From contig NC_084462.1 of assembly GCF_027409185.1 (NCBI RefSeq), positions 83,686,179-83,750,178 of the forward strand: a stretch of 64,000 nucleotides of DNA, given 5' to 3'. The notes below the pieces were generated by a model. The model had not been told where the DNA came from, ran no database searches, and was given only the letters and a program-made list of their open reading frames with translations. Of the stretch, positions 23,609 to 36,300 are shown one piece after another (the first letter of the stretch is position 1; each line of letters starts with the position of its first letter). The stretch is from Cynocephalus volans (Eukaryota; Chordata; Mammalia; Dermoptera; Cynocephalidae). The translations under genes and the position numbers were made by a program.

Positions 23609-24060
23609 GACACATGGCTACAGGAATATGGCTTTGAAAAATATTAAAATTATTTGAAGGGGGTCACTTTTAAAAGGTCCTTAACAAAGTAGGTTTAAAG
23701 ATAGTGTTTTTCTTGAGTAAACACATCTCATTTCCACATATTATATTAAAGTATCAGATTGCACCATGTGAAATTACAATAATTCAGCTTTTCTTGACGT
23801 ACAAAAGTGTCAATTTTATGTGGTTCCTAAGGACGTTCTGATCGTCCTGAAAGGTTAAAGGGGTGCTGTGAATGATCTCTGTTAGACTCGCTGAGGTCCT
23901 GCTTTCGAGACTCACCCAGGCCCAGGTCCTGGGCCTCTCCCAACTTGGTTTGGGAAACACTCAGAACCTCATTCCCAATCCTCACTGCTGCCATAAACTA
24001 GTCTTGCTTCCATAAACTAGCTGGAAGACAATAACAACTGTAATAATAATATGAATATGT
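23609..24060. other. Unclassified DNA
   Basis: No feature recognised. A short imperfect repeat ('ccataaactag' at about 23991 and 24011) is present. Confidence 0.3.
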
Positions 24061-24064
24061 ATAT

Positions 24065-24290
24065 TTTTAATTACGAAGTACCAGACACTCTTCTAAGCAC
24101 TTTACCTTTGTTAATTTACATTTAAACCAAACAACAGTCCTATGGGGATAGATAATTATATCATTTCTTATAGACAAGGAAATCGAGGCACATAAAGGTT
24201 AAGTGATTTGCCTAACATTCCACAGGTAATACATGGGAAGCCAGGATTTGAACCCGCCAGTGTGGCTACAGAGCCTGAGCTGTCCCTCAC
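24065..24290 (-). repeat. MIR SINE, nearly complete
   Basis: Antisense MIR in full order: 'gaagtaccagacactcttct', 'aagcactttacctttgttaa', 'cagtcctatggggatagata', 'tatagacaaggaaatcgagg', 'gttaagtgatttgcctaaca', 'aagccaggatttgaacccgc'. Confidence 0.85.
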
Positions 24291-24785
24291 TCTAATGTAT
24301 AACACTACACTATATTATCTCTCCATTGCAAGAATCTACAAAATAGCTAATTGACCAAGGCAATAGCAGTTGAGACAGAGATAAGGTGATTGACAACACA
24401 GGTATTAAGGAATTAGAATTGACAGAACTTGTTCTCAGTTAGATGTGGAGAGTGAGGGAAGGAGACACCTGAAGAGAGTCCTAGGCTCCTGGCTGGTGTG
24501 ATGGGAGGATGTTTGTGCTATTCAGTCATAAAGGGAAGATACAAAAAGAGGCAGCTCATGCTAGATGATCAGTTCAATTTTGGATATGAGCTGGGTTTGG
24601 GTTATCTGGTGGACTCAGGGTTGAGGTTTTCCAGCAGACAGCTGAGAACACAGGTGTAAGCTCAAGGGAGAGGTTAGGGCTCACTACGACTATTTAGAAG
24701 TCATCAGCATCTAGGTAGGAGATGAAGTTGTGAACATGAAGGTAATCACCCAGAGCAAGTGAGCAGTGAGAGAGAAGATTTCCAA
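24291..24785. repeat. Ancient interspersed repeat, family not resolved
   Basis: Follows a repeat text seen many times in mammalian genomes: 'tgtggagagtgagggaagga', 'cagttcaattttggatatga', 'agacagctgagaacacaggt', 'ggagaggttagggctcacta', 'gaagtcatcagcatctaggt'. It continues after the insertion at 24786-25205. I cannot name the family with confidence. Confidence 0.45.
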
Positions 24786-25205
24786 TGTCTGCCTTTGGTT
24801 GGGTTCCCCAGGAGCACTTCTAGAGATGAGGATTCCTGTAAGAGTGACTTAATAAACAAGACAGGTAGGGAAGGGGGAAAGTGGGTCAGGGAAAGGAAGG
24901 AAGTCAAGCAAAGAATGCAATATTAAGCAAAGTTCCAGAGGCTGACTTTGCCTCAAACCCAAGGGGAGCTCTGGAGATAGTGTAGGTGCCACTTCAGAGA
25001 TGTCCCAATTGGGGCCAAGGGGCTAAGGTATTTACACTCTGCCCCATCTGCACTGGCTAAGGGATGCTTTTAGGGGATGCTAATTCCCGGACACTTCTAG
25101 GTCTTAGTATAAGACAGGCCAAGTGGACTCCAGCCCCCTGGGATAGGCCCCTTTGTTAAAGAGAAGCAGGGGCAGGCTGTTGAGAGAGTGTATTAAAACA
25201 GCAAA
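24786..25205 (+). mobile_element. LTR-like insertion, low confidence
   Basis: Interrupts the ancient repeat. It starts around 'gggttccccaggagcacttc', has 'gagtgacttaataaacaaga' and a late 'gttaaagagaagcaggggca' section. This pattern is shared with LTR-like sequence at 57476-57720. Ends and target-site duplication are not visible to me. Confidence 0.35.
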
Positions 25206-25740
25206 GGGAATCTGGTGGGTCACTGACATTGGCTGGAATGACTTCCTTGGGAAGTGTCAACATAAAAGAGTGGTCAGAGGCAGGGGGTTGAGTCAGCACA
25301 CAAAACTGAGAAGAAGCACTCAGGGAGATGAAAGGAGAAAGCTGTGATAGAGAAGTCAAGAAATAGGATTTGCAGGGAGAATGAAGAGGCTGGTGGTGTC
25401 ACATGCAGCAGAGAGGTCCAGAATTCTAGCAAGGTCAGGAGAGCGTACAATGATTTTGACAACAGAGGTCACCAATAACCTTTATTAAGTGGTGTGGGAG
25501 TGTTGGGCATGGGTGTTTAAAGCCTTGCTCCAATAAATTCAGGAGTGAATTGGCATAAGAAAGTACAGATCATTTAATTCTCTTGAAAAAGTTGGCAGTG
25601 ACAGGGAAGAGCTATAGAAAAGAAGGTTGAGAGGGTTACGTGGCTGAAAGAGAGTTTTTTAAAAAAAAGATCTTGAGGGAGGTAGGAGGAAGAGAACTAG
25701 GGAAATGGAAAGTAGAGGATAATTAAAAAGTCTTGCTTAG
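25206..25740. repeat. Ancient interspersed repeat, continuation
   Basis: Resumes the text broken at 24785: 'cagcagagaggtccagaatt', 'acaacagaggtcaccaataa', 'aggaagagaactagggaaat'. Same unresolved family. Confidence 0.4.
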
Positions 25741-26574
25741 AGAAAAAGCAAGATTTGAGAAGAGAAAACTCTTCCACCAGCAATGGAGGAAGAAGCATGG
25801 TGAGCAGACTGCAGACACTGGTGCGTATATAGGGATGGGGATGAGAAGACGAGGGAGCTCATGTCCCATGTGTCCATCTTTCTCTGTGTCTTCTGCTATC
25901 ATTTAGGTTATAATGTTTGGAGCTTCAGTTTTCACACCATGGATTTTCGCTGTACTTGAGTTGGGATTATGACATGGGAAACAGTGTTTCCAAAATTTTA
26001 TTTTGTATAATGATCTGCTGGTAACAATTCAATAAATGTCAAGAGGAGCGGAGTATTATAACACTCAATCACAATGAATGGGGTTTATTACACAGTGCAA
26101 GATTGTTTAATGAAAACACTTTTTAAAAGATTCTTATCTTTGATTTGTAAAGGTTTTTATATATACATGAAAATAAACGACAACTTGAAATATTATTCAA
26201 TATAAATCTAAATTTTGAATCCTTGGTTTTAGAAAATGTTACAAGACAATGAGACGACTAACAGTAGTCTCCGATCATACAGCATCTGCTGTGCTAAGTG
26301 GGGTGTTAGGTGCTTTAAATAAATTGCCTAATTTTCTTTATAAACTGTGTGCATGTCCTATTATCACCATAGTGAAAAAAAAAAAAAACTGCCAAAGATT
26401 GCATGCTAGCAACTCTCAAGAAGCAGATTTTAAAAAAAGTATTTTCATCAGTTTTAAAAAATTAAAGAAAAAATGACTTGCTTATTTAAAAAAAGGCACA
26501 AAACCCAAGCATGCAGACGTATACACAGTAGAGGTGACCTTTATTAAGAGTTTAATAAGTATTCTTCCAGGCAA
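25741..26574. other. Unclassified AT-rich DNA
   Basis: No repeat family recognised. Short A-tracts at about 26375-26388 and 26430-26475. The frame 26249-26476 is low-complexity at its end and not supported. Confidence 0.35.
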
Positions 26575-26582
26575 TTATCAGT

Positions 26583-26640
26583 CTCTCTCTCTCTGCTCAT
26601 ATGTATGTATGTGTATGTGTGTGTGTGTGTGTGTGTGTAT
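26583..26640. repeat. (CT)n/(TG)n microsatellite
   Basis: A short CT run (26583-26594) followed by degenerate atgtatgtgt and about 12 TG repeats to 26638. Confidence 0.95.
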
Positions 26641-29600
26641 ACTTATTTTAAAAAAGAAAAATCACTGTATCTCCAATTCTGCAATTTGCCTTCCCACTTA
26701 ATATTCATAATCTGTTTCCTTTTTCTCTTTTGACAGTTTATTATTTTTTGGACAGTTTAAAATATAAAATAATTTTACCTATTACTATTCCCTCCAATCA
26801 TCCACTTCTGATCTTTTATGAGTGTGTAGGTCAATTAGCTGGATCAAGGACTAACTTTCTAAAAAATTTTTAATGACAAAACAGTGCTTTGAAACATAAT
26901 ATTTGTTTTTGGGAGCAGTGAGGTTTTTGTCACTTTTTTGGAGTGCTGTTTTAAAGACGAGCTTTAGCTATAAGTAACCAGATGTGTCAAACTTGCCTTG
27001 CCCAAAATTCAAACCATAAGGCAAAGGTGGCTGGGAGATGATCTAAAAATAAAACAGTATATATAAAAGTAGTCCCTTGGTTTTCTTTGGAAGGCCATAA
27101 ATTTTCCTAACTTTGTGCCTTTCACTGTTCATGGCTCCTTGGCCTGTGATTTATGCTCTTCCTAGTAGACAAGGTTAGGGTAGTCAGATATCCCAGATTT
27201 AGATGTAGATAAATGGTGAGGTTTTGTGCATCACATAACAAAGAACCACTCCATGATTTGCAAAATAATTATTGGGGTCATGAAGTTAGCAATTTTTCTG
27301 TAGTGGGGTAGGGAGCATGTCCTCCCCCCGCAAGTTGATTAGCCTCTGAGGTGTCATTTGTTTGGGCTCCATTAACAGCCATGAGCTAACATTTCTTCAC
27401 AGATTAAATGAACAGCTGATAAGCTGTGAACTGTGATATGTCAATTAACTAGGATTTCAAAGTGAAAGGATGACGAGCATTTAGAATCTTCACAGAGGAT
27501 CTGTAGTAGCTTATGCGTATTCTAGAATTCAGTCTATTTCCTTTTTAAAATCTCTGCCTTTCTGTCTATCTCATGTTCTCTCCGTCTATAAAAACCCTGA
27601 AAGTGAGTTGATACTTTTTACTTCTGTTCTTTTGACTCTCGATGTCTCTTTCCCCTTTCCTGTTCTCACCAGCTCACCATCATCTGACATCCTGCTCTTC
27701 CCTCTGGGTTAGTGGCCCTACGTAAAACATTTTTTTCTCACTTTTTTTTTCTTTGATGTTTTTAAAACCCCAGTCCTGACACTAGATTATTCCCCATGAG
27801 AGAACATTTGAGAATTTTCTCAATCTGAAGCTTGAGGAGGAAGAAAGAAACAGGTTGTTCCCCGGAGCTTCTGGTGGAGACTGACACACCACCTGCAGTC
27901 CGGGGACCTTGGCCGAGGGAGAGAGACATCCTCCCTTGGCTTGGCTTGTCATCCTCAGTCTGAAAATTGATTTGGTCTTCTGCTATTTCTTCTTGTGTCC
28001 ATTCTCTAGATCTTGAAGTGGTTGAAAGCAGCATCAGTTTAGACAAGTGGCAGTTTGAATCTCTTTTTAAGGTCAAAAGAAAGTAATATTTGGGAATGAA
28101 GCCCAGCTACCCTTCCTGAGTATTTTAGTAGTGGTTATTTCTATAGTTCTTTGAAGTTGGGGAGACTGTTAGTGTGAATTTTGCAAGTTGGTATGTAACT
28201 GGTAAGTTGAACTGGCATGACTTGTGGATGTGGCCTGTGATAGAGACACAGCTTCACTGTTGTCTCCCATCTTCTTTATAGCATTTATTGAGTAGGGATA
28301 ATCTTTGCCTGCCACTAGATGAAAAGTCTGGCCGACCCGTGGCTCTTCTTTGGGGTAATGACAGTGTCACAGTTGTTTTAAGTTGCAAACACAATCTCAA
28401 TTTAGCGGTTAGAATGCTTAGTGCTAGGGAATCAGTCAAAACTCTGACAATATAAAATATAAAATAATTTTACCTACTACCATTACGTTCTTATCATGGT
28501 ATTACACTTCCTCTCCCCACCTCCCATGCTGGCTACTTGCGGAGGGAAAAGGGGACGTGTTCTTCACATTTCTTCTGCTTTGCTTTTCTCCCTAACCTCA
28601 GCTTGTAGGATCTGGAGGTGGGGGTGGGGGCAGGTGAGAGGCTTAGGGGAAAAGAGACTCAGGGGCTGCTGTTAGCTCAGGTTGAGCCCTCCGGTGCCAG
28701 ATGTTTAACCACACCTGCCAGACACTCTGTGTAGCTATTCATACTGGCTCTTCAGATGGACCTCTCAGTGGACTCAGCCTGTCTCTGTCTTCAGCCTCCT
28801 GGTCCCTGCCAATGCATCTCTAGTCTTAATGTCACATGTGCCTCCTTCCACAGCCCCTAAGGAGCCAGTGTGCATCCTCAGCTTCTGGCTGCGGTTTCCT
28901 TCATTACTTTCTGTTTCCCTGTTGGACTTGACCCAAGAAGGGGCCATATCAATTGTCTCTTGCCCGTGGACCACCTCTGGCCCATGGGATGCCACTGTTC
29001 ATTTTCTGCACAAATTCCATGAGCAAAGAAACATCAGCTTGTCTCTCATCCGTTAAATTTCCTGGGCAGGGGTTAGACCCCTCTTTATTTGGCTGGGCAC
29101 CAGCAGGGGACACAATGCCGCTCCTCAAGTGGTCCTGCTAAATCTCCTGCTTTAACAGGCCTGAGGTTAGTTTACCATGAGCACCCCCTACTTCCCAAGG
29201 TGGAGGGAAGGGTTTCACAGAACAGTTTTCTTCAAGAAAATATTTATCAAATCTTTACTTCTTATCCTTCCTGCATTTTTATATTCTCCTTGTGGGCTTT
29301 AGAACTTTTCAATTGGCTTTCTATCACTTTCTTTGAAAGTTTGCCTTTTGGTGTGGGCTTTTCAACATTTAATAACTGTTGCATTTTGGTGCCCCTTTGG
29401 AAATGTAAATGTAAACTCTGATTGTAAGTACGTTGGGAAAGACTGGGGATTGCAAATGGACCAGTTCTCAAAGTTCTTGCTTATGTTAGGCTAATTGCAT
29501 TAATTAAATGCCAAATATGTAAATATTCCTGGATGGCTGGATGCTTTGAGGTACACTGATATGTTGTTGTGTAGTCTAATTTAACTTTCTTAGTAGAGAA

Positions 29601-29825
29601 GACTCAAAACAAAACAAACTAATAAACACAGCAACAAAACATTCAGCCCAACAAAAGTGAATGATGTTTAGCATTGTGGACAGTGACCTTTGCTTCCAAG
29701 ACTCACTAAAGACATCCCTTTTCAGAGAAATCTATTTCTTGCTCCCAGAGAGGTGGGATAGTTATATTCTGGTTGAGAATGTGGACGTGGTGTTAGGTTT
29801 GGGATTAACTTACTAACTTGGGGAA
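26641..29825. other. Repeat-poor unclassified DNA
   Basis: More than 3 kb with no transposon I recognise and no supported exon. Contains AT-rich blocks (27340-27520) of balanced composition that could be conserved non-coding sequence, and a 22-base sequence at about 26760 repeated at about 28454. Minus frame 27762-28076 and plus frames 28829-29421 have no recognised product. Confidence 0.4.
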
Positions 29826-29972
29826 GTTTTCCTCCTTTAACTTTACATTTCTTATCTGTTAAATAGAAATATCTCATAGAATTAGAATTTTTGTGAAGAT
29901 TACACGAGTTCATGAGTGAGTAAGCTAGGTAGAGTGTCTGGCACATATAATTCACTAAATAAATGTTTGCCT
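29826..29972 (+). repeat. MIR SINE fragment
   Basis: Sense MIR 3' half: 'cttatctgttaaatagaaat', 'gtgaagattacacgagttca', 'gtgtctggcacatataattc', 'actaaataaatgtttgcc'. Confidence 0.8.
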
Positions 29973-30224
29973 TATGGCCACTCTTTGTGTTCCAAACCCA
30001 AATCCCATTAGTACGTGGTAGATTTTCTACTGCTCTCTCATATCTGGTTCTCTTTCCTTCAGGGTCCATGGCGTCACCAGTCTGGGAGGCTGATCCCCCT
30101 CAGGCCGAACTGGGAGCAGGTGGCTAGAGGCGGGCACCCTTGGGGACTACCCATATCCATTGGCACTTCTCACTTCCATGTGCTTCAGCCCAGCTCCCAA
30201 CCACCAACACTGTGACTTTCTGCC
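29973..30224. other. Unclassified DNA
   Basis: Nothing recognised; a pyrimidine-rich run before 'ccttcaggg' at 30055-30062 resembles a splice acceptor, but no matching donor defines an exon. Confidence 0.3.
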
Positions 30225-30625
30225 TGAAGGCTTTCTCTGGCAGCTGCAGCCGGCTGTGCCTGAGCACGGGGCCAGTTGAGTGAGGAAATTATGTCTTCAA
30301 CCAATACATTCTTTTGCTCCTTTACCCCTTGGGTGGGATAATTCTGAGTCACAGGTTCTATGTTGCTTCTCAAAGTTTTCAGGTGGGATTGAGCTCTAAC
30401 TACCCACAGTGGTAAGTTGCTCAATAACACACCTTGCACTGGCTTCCTTCTCTTCCCTGTAGTTACAGGAAGGAGCATGCAGGATGTTTAGGATGTTCTC
30501 TTGGGATCAACACCTGTGAAATGGAAGGGAAGGAAGCAGAGTGGCAGAGGGAGAAGTTGGGCCACCATGCAGTGCCAATAGAGTCCTCAGCTGGCCCTGT
30601 GGGAAGCTCCAGAGCTCCAGAGCAA
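30225..30625. repeat. Possible decayed LTR-like repeat
   Basis: The 'gtggcagagggagaagttgg' segment (30541) is shared with 'gggcagagggagaagttgaa' at 59154, both followed by similar CC-rich text. This suggests two copies of one old family, possibly an LTR. Boundaries are unclear. Confidence 0.3.
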
Positions 30626-32096
30626 TAGGTGTTTATAACCCCACAATGAGTAATCACCAGCTGTGGGTTGTACCTGGAAGGAGTCCTGATCATGGGCCAA
30701 GGCCATCTCCAAAGAGGGCTGACAGCTGGGCTTCTTCTGGTAACACCCCAGCCTTCCCTCCTGAGGGGCCTGGGCAGTGCATCACAGCACCCACTACACC
30801 CAGCTCCCACTCCTCCACCAGTGTTTCTCAGGTCATCTCCTCAAACTCGCCTTGACACCTTGTCTCAGCATCTGTTTACGGGAGAACTGCTAAAGCAGGG
30901 CTTTAACAGCACTGCTTGGAGAGCTTCTTCTGTGTCCTCTGTTGCTGCCAGGCATAGGAAAGAGGGGTGTGACTCCTGCCCGGGGAATCTGAAGGGAGAG
31001 TGATAGACTGCTTGGCGATGGAGGTAGCAGAGGGGTTACTGCCTAGGGATTAGCCTGTACCCAGGAAAGCAAAGGAGAGAGGACAAATGTTTTCCATGGA
31101 GTAGAGATGGGCCTTGGATGTGAGAGAGTCTGTATGGACTTGGCTGGGTCTTGTACAGCTGGCAAAATTAGCCCTGCAGCAAAAAATTGGGGATGGATGT
31201 CAGATTCCTGGGGGCTATGGAAGGAGGCACATGTGACTACTCAGTGTAATAAAGTCAAGAAGATTAAAAAAGGCCAAATCCAATTCCTTCTACTTACATT
31301 AATTATAGAAAATCTCATTTATTTGCACTATAAAGTAACAGTGTCCAGGGGTTTATCTGGACTGCTAATCTTTTCACATTCATCACACTGGCTATTTGCA
31401 TTCTGGAAGCCAATCCTGACCCTGTATGCCGAGGATTAGCCATTCTGTTTTAGAGTTATGCTTCCTAATTTTACGTTCTTTTTTGATTGAACCTGCCATG
31501 GAGAATAATAGGATAATCAAAGCCGTGCTACCTCTGGCCATGATTGTATTCAATCAGGACATCACAAAAGGCCACATTAACGATTATGTTTTCTGTAGTA
31601 GATATTGCCAAAGAGAAAATCTCATAACAATCCAGTATTTCTAATCGTATCTGATGTTCAATCAAATATTTGGCAGCTTATTGTTTATCTAGGTTGGTCA
31701 AGCCAGGTTAATTGGAGCCCCAAAGAGTTCAGTCCTTGTGCACAATTAGTGTCGTCTGGTTGGGACTCGTTTGGTCAACAGTGCAGATATTATGTCAATT
31801 TGTGAATCATATAAAAACCAAATTCAGCAATGCCACAGGAAAAAAATTAATACTCTATTTTCCATCTCTCCAACTTTGTTATCAATATTATCTGTGATTT
31901 CCAGAGATTTTAATTTCTGTATAGTTATAATAATCCCCCAATACATCATAATTCTTAAAAGATTTTAAAGAATCAACTTAGCCACAATTTTTCATTATAT
32001 TTTAATGAAAGAATAAAATTTTGGTGAGTAGTTAAGGGAATGAATCCAAATGTTGAATTACAATGATATCTGTAACAGTAGAGAAAAAGCTAGAAG
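30626..32096. other. Unclassified DNA, conserved-element-like in part
   Basis: No repeats seen. The stretch 31270-31700 is AT-rich but complex (not simple sequence) and lacks the stop-dense pattern of a decayed transposon. It is a candidate for conserved non-coding DNA; conservation cannot be measured here. Confidence 0.35.
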
Positions 32097-32262
32097 TGCT
32101 TCTTAGACTTGATTGTGCACAAAAATTACCTAGGGGACCTTGTTAACACGAGGATTCTGATTCCATCGGTTTGGGGTGGGGGCCTGAGGTTCTGCATTTC
32201 TACTGATCTCCCAGGTGATGCTGCTGCCGTGGTTTGCCAACCATGGTATGAATAGCAAGGAC
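32097..32262. mobile_element. MER5A DNA transposon (hAT-Charlie, non-autonomous)
   Basis: Near-complete short element: 'cttagacttgattgtgcaca', 'aaaattacctaggggacctt', 'ggtttggggtgggggcctga', 'ggttctgcatttctactgat', 'cccaggtgatgctgctgccg'. These follow the MER5A consensus order. Orientation not assigned. Confidence 0.85.
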
Positions 32263-32684
32263 ACAGGAGACTTTCTTAAAACCCTTATATATTTAAGCAA
32301 ATGTTCACTTTAACATTTTTTCATAAGCCAATTTGCATAAAGCAAGGCCAGTTACTTAAATGCTCCAGGGTTAGGGACTAACTATTTTATTAAGTCTAAG
32401 ATGCCATCGACTGTTAGATGAGTCATTATGTGCTGCTAAGAGGGAAAAATGCTGACAATTAAACTATGATGCAGGCTGATTACAGAAATGTTAAAAAGGA
32501 GTTTTAGAATTGAAGAAATATGGTGGTTTCTCTGACCCCCTTTTCAGTTTCTACACTGAGTATTGACTCTATGCTGCATACTTGTTCTTTGATGTAGGTG
32601 CTGAGATGATCCCATTTTAGAGGTGTGGAGTGGCTCAATTACCTTAAGTGGCACAGGAAGGGCTATTGTCCCCAAGGAAAACGC
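32263..32684. other. Unclassified DNA with a possible MIR remnant
   Basis: 'gatcccattttagaggtgtg' at about 32608 followed by 'ctcaattaccttaagtggca' could be antisense MIR. The rest is unrecognised. Confidence 0.3.
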
Positions 32685-32850
32685 TCCCCTGTACTGTCTC
32701 CAGTGGCTTTCACTTAAAATAAATGCACCTATTGCAGTGACCTACAATAGTGTCTGGCCTGCTGTGTTTATTTCCTTTTTACACACATTTTCCTTGAGCC
32801 GGCTTCTTGTATTCATCTCTCTGCTGAAGTGGCTGTCTTGAACTCAGCAA
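32685..32850 (+). repeat. L2 LINE internal fragment
   Basis: Resembles the L2 segment before its 3' end: 'gtactgtctccagtggcttt', then 'tgacctacaatagtgtctgg' and 'cctgctg'. Decayed. Confidence 0.4.
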
Positions 32851-33169
32851 TGACCTTTTTACTGCCAAACACAGCGATCTTTTCAGTCTGGATTTTCCTT
32901 GACTCCATCTTTATTTGATGTAGCCTCCTCTCCTCAGCTTCAAACTCCCTCTCCTGTGTTTCTGAGTAGCTTGCTTTTTATGTTTGATACCTCTCTACTT
33001 ATAAGTAAATTATATTTCAGTTAATAAATTTATTACCAGCTCTTTCCTTGGCAACCATGTATCAGAGATGTATTAGAGGAATCCAGATGGTCCCCAAATC
33101 CTCATTGAATAAAAGTGAGGAATTTAGAGGTGTGCAATACAAATTATTGCTTTGAATTCACAGGTCTTG

Positions 33170-33360
33170 CTAGAACTTTCTCTGCTCCCACTCTGTGCAT
33201 ATTTTTATCATTGAGTATACAGTGTGATATTCTAATTTTGTTCCCTTGCCTTTGTATCCTGCTTGACTGAGATCCTTGTGGGTAGGAAATGTGTTTTATT
33301 TATTTTTGTTCCTCCAACCCCTGTCCAATGCCTGGCACATAAATGATTCAACACTGCTGA
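33170..33360 (+). repeat. L2 LINE 3' end
   Basis: Ordered L2 terminus: 'gagatccttgtgggtaggaa', 'atgtgttttatttatttttg', 'ttcctccaacccctgtccaa', 'tgcctggcacataaatgatt'. Probably the same element as 32685-32850 with decayed sequence between. Confidence 0.75.
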
Positions 33361-36300
33361 GGCACCACCACAATTTACTATTTTAGTGGCAAGAGAAGCC
33401 ATTTCCTGAGATCTGTCTTGTGTTGCGAGGGAATCTTACTTATGAGGTCTCCAGCCCCAGGAACAGATCAATCAGAAAAAGGAGGGTAAGAGAGGCTGTG
33501 GTGAAGCCCTTTCTCTGTTTTACACAGAGACCTAACTGGTCCCAGGTTGAAATTACTCTTGGATTATTTTCTATTTTCTTTTTTTCTTGGCAGAAAATTT
33601 GGAAGTTCTGATTTTTACACATGGGAGTAAAATTAATCTTTGTATGGAGGACAAAGTCTTCTACTGAAAATTAAAAAAAAAAAAAAAAAACCCAACAAGG
33701 GCCATCATAGAATGTTATTTAAAAAACAGTAAAAGGGTCAAGGACTGTAGGGTTAAGGATCCTTGCCAAGAAATGGTTCTCTAGGAGTTTGATTTCTGAA
33801 ATGCTTCTTCCCCTTACCTGATGACTCCTAAGCTCATTCCCAGATCAGTCTAAAGGTGATGTAAGCCTGGAGAAAATTAGGTTTTCCCCTTATGGGCTGG
33901 CATGACAGTCTATCATCACTTTCCCTGTTTGCTGGGTTGCTTTAGTTAGATTTGAGTTAGTTCATTGTCTTCTTCTGAGGCAAGTCATGTAAAGCCACAA
34001 TTATTGGTAATTCAGCTATGGAACAAAGCTGTTTTTAAGAAAAATCAAATTAAATCTGTTTTGAAAGAGGAAAATGACATAATCATTGACCTTACCATAA
34101 GTAATTTTACTGCTTGATTTTAGAGTCCATTATATCTCTTCCTCCTTTTGTTTATCAAATGATTTGTGTTCAATCCTAACAGCACTTTTCTTAAGCCAAT
34201 AATTTATCACTTGTGGCAGAGCTGTGGCTGCAGAATGTTTAAAAACCACCCAGGTGGCTGCAGAGGCCATTGAGAAGCAGTGTGGCAGGAATCTCGACAG
34301 AGGGCGCTGTGCTATTTGAGATAACTTTCCAAGGGAGGGAGAAGCCTGTTAACCGACCAGCATTTTCAGATGGGGGAAAAAAAAATGCAGAAGAACACAG
34401 CACTTCCTCCCACCCCCCCACTAATTCTGTAAGAGGCACAATGGAATTTTAAAAAATGAAAATGGAAAAATTTATCAGTTATCTCCTAAGGTCTAAATTC
34501 AATGCAAAGAAAGTTTTCAACATTGGCTGTTTATCAGTTACAAAGGGCTTGTACCACCTAATGTGCACACACACTCCGTTTTCCTGATATATTAGCGTTT
34601 GCCCTGTAAATGTGAAGTACTTAAATTATCCAAAGATCGGGTTGGAAAGTAATATCACTCTTTTAACTTTGTGGAAGACTTGGGAATAAAAGAAATGCTG
34701 ATTATATAATACGTAGTTTCCAGTGAACATTTTGTTTTTCCCTGTGGAATTCTGCTTCCCTCTCTCTCCCTTCCTCCGTTCCTTATTTCTTATCTTCCTC
34801 TGGAAGTTGAAGTGGTGCTTTGTTTCTACAATCTGCTTTGGAGGAACCGAAGATTTACCCTTTGGGGTAAGCTTATGCTCTGCCAATCCTTTCCTTGGTA
34901 TCCTTGGATGCCAGGATGGACTTTTGTCCCTTTCTTACCTCCTCTCCTTTCTCCAGAGATCTGCTGGAAGAAATTAGGAGAGGGAGGAAGCTGGAGCAGT
35001 GGGGGTTGACTGAATTTGGAAGCATCTTCAGTGGCTTTCTGGTTGCGTGGGCTCCTCCCATCTCTGCCCACCCCTCACCACACCTGCTCTGGGCACCTGG
35101 CCAAGCTGTGAACTCTTTACCCTAGTCCCGGAAGCTTGCACTGTCTTTATTCTCTACGCCTTTCCCTAATAGGTTTCAGGCCTCTGGTATTTATCGTCTC
35201 CTGAAATTGTTTCATTTTTTGTCTCTTCAGGTAATGCATCACTGTTACAGATGGCTGATTAAGTAGGCAATTTTCGCTGCCACAGATCTAAAGCATCTCA
35301 TAAAAACAACTTACAGATATATTATCTAAGAAAAGCAAAAACGCGTAATTATCTCAGGACTTTCAAATTTGTTATAGCAATATAAAAGTGCTCTTGAGCA
35401 GGGAATGCTCAAACTCTTCCTTCTGAATTCATCTATACTTTTAAAAAAAACCCCAACAAACTCATCTGTTTTGAAACAGTTATAAAATTTCTAAATGCTT
35501 ACTCAAATTATTACTTCAGTGGATTCTTGGACTCGAGTTCTTTAGGGACAATAAGAATAATCTGTGATTTTAAAGAGAGTCATATGACAAAACAGGAAGG
35601 TTGTAGGAGAATCTATTCATGTGAAACTAGTAGCAGATATGTTGGCCAGGGCAAGGCAGCTGAAACAGAGGCAGAGAATCTTCATAAGGAGAAGGTTGAG
35701 AAAAGACAGATTCCCAGAGGAACCAGCAGGAAGGAGGAGTGAGAACAGGGAAAAGCAAATAAGAGATTTGCTTTTAAGAATTTATTTTAAGCATACCTAA
35801 GAAATAATTACAAGAAAGGTAACCTGTGGAACATGTAAATACTAATAAAGGGCCAAGGAAAGATGTTCTCTTCTCACAAGACAGTGAAAAATGGATAAAG
35901 AGAATGAAGTAGGGTTAAATGTAGACTCTCTAAATTTTCTTCATCCCTAAAGCACACCTACACTTTGCTCTGAAAACCTAGTGCTTCAACTCTCTAGCTA
36001 TAAATGCCTTAATAAAGACTGTTTTATAATACATTTCAAAGACATCCTTTACTTTATATTTTGCTATATTCTACAGGCAATCACACCATTGTTGGTCAGA
36101 TTGATATCTAGAGGGGACCTTTCTCTATGGATCACATATGATAAAGGTTTGGTGTAAGGTCCCAAAATCTGACTTATCCTCAATAGAATTCCATTTCAGA
36201 TACATCTCTTTATTAACAATCAGTGTTTGCCAGTTGTGTCAGAGTTTGATGTACAGTCTGGCCTGCCCTGTCGAAGGGCAGCCATAGAGGCCTCGTGTGA

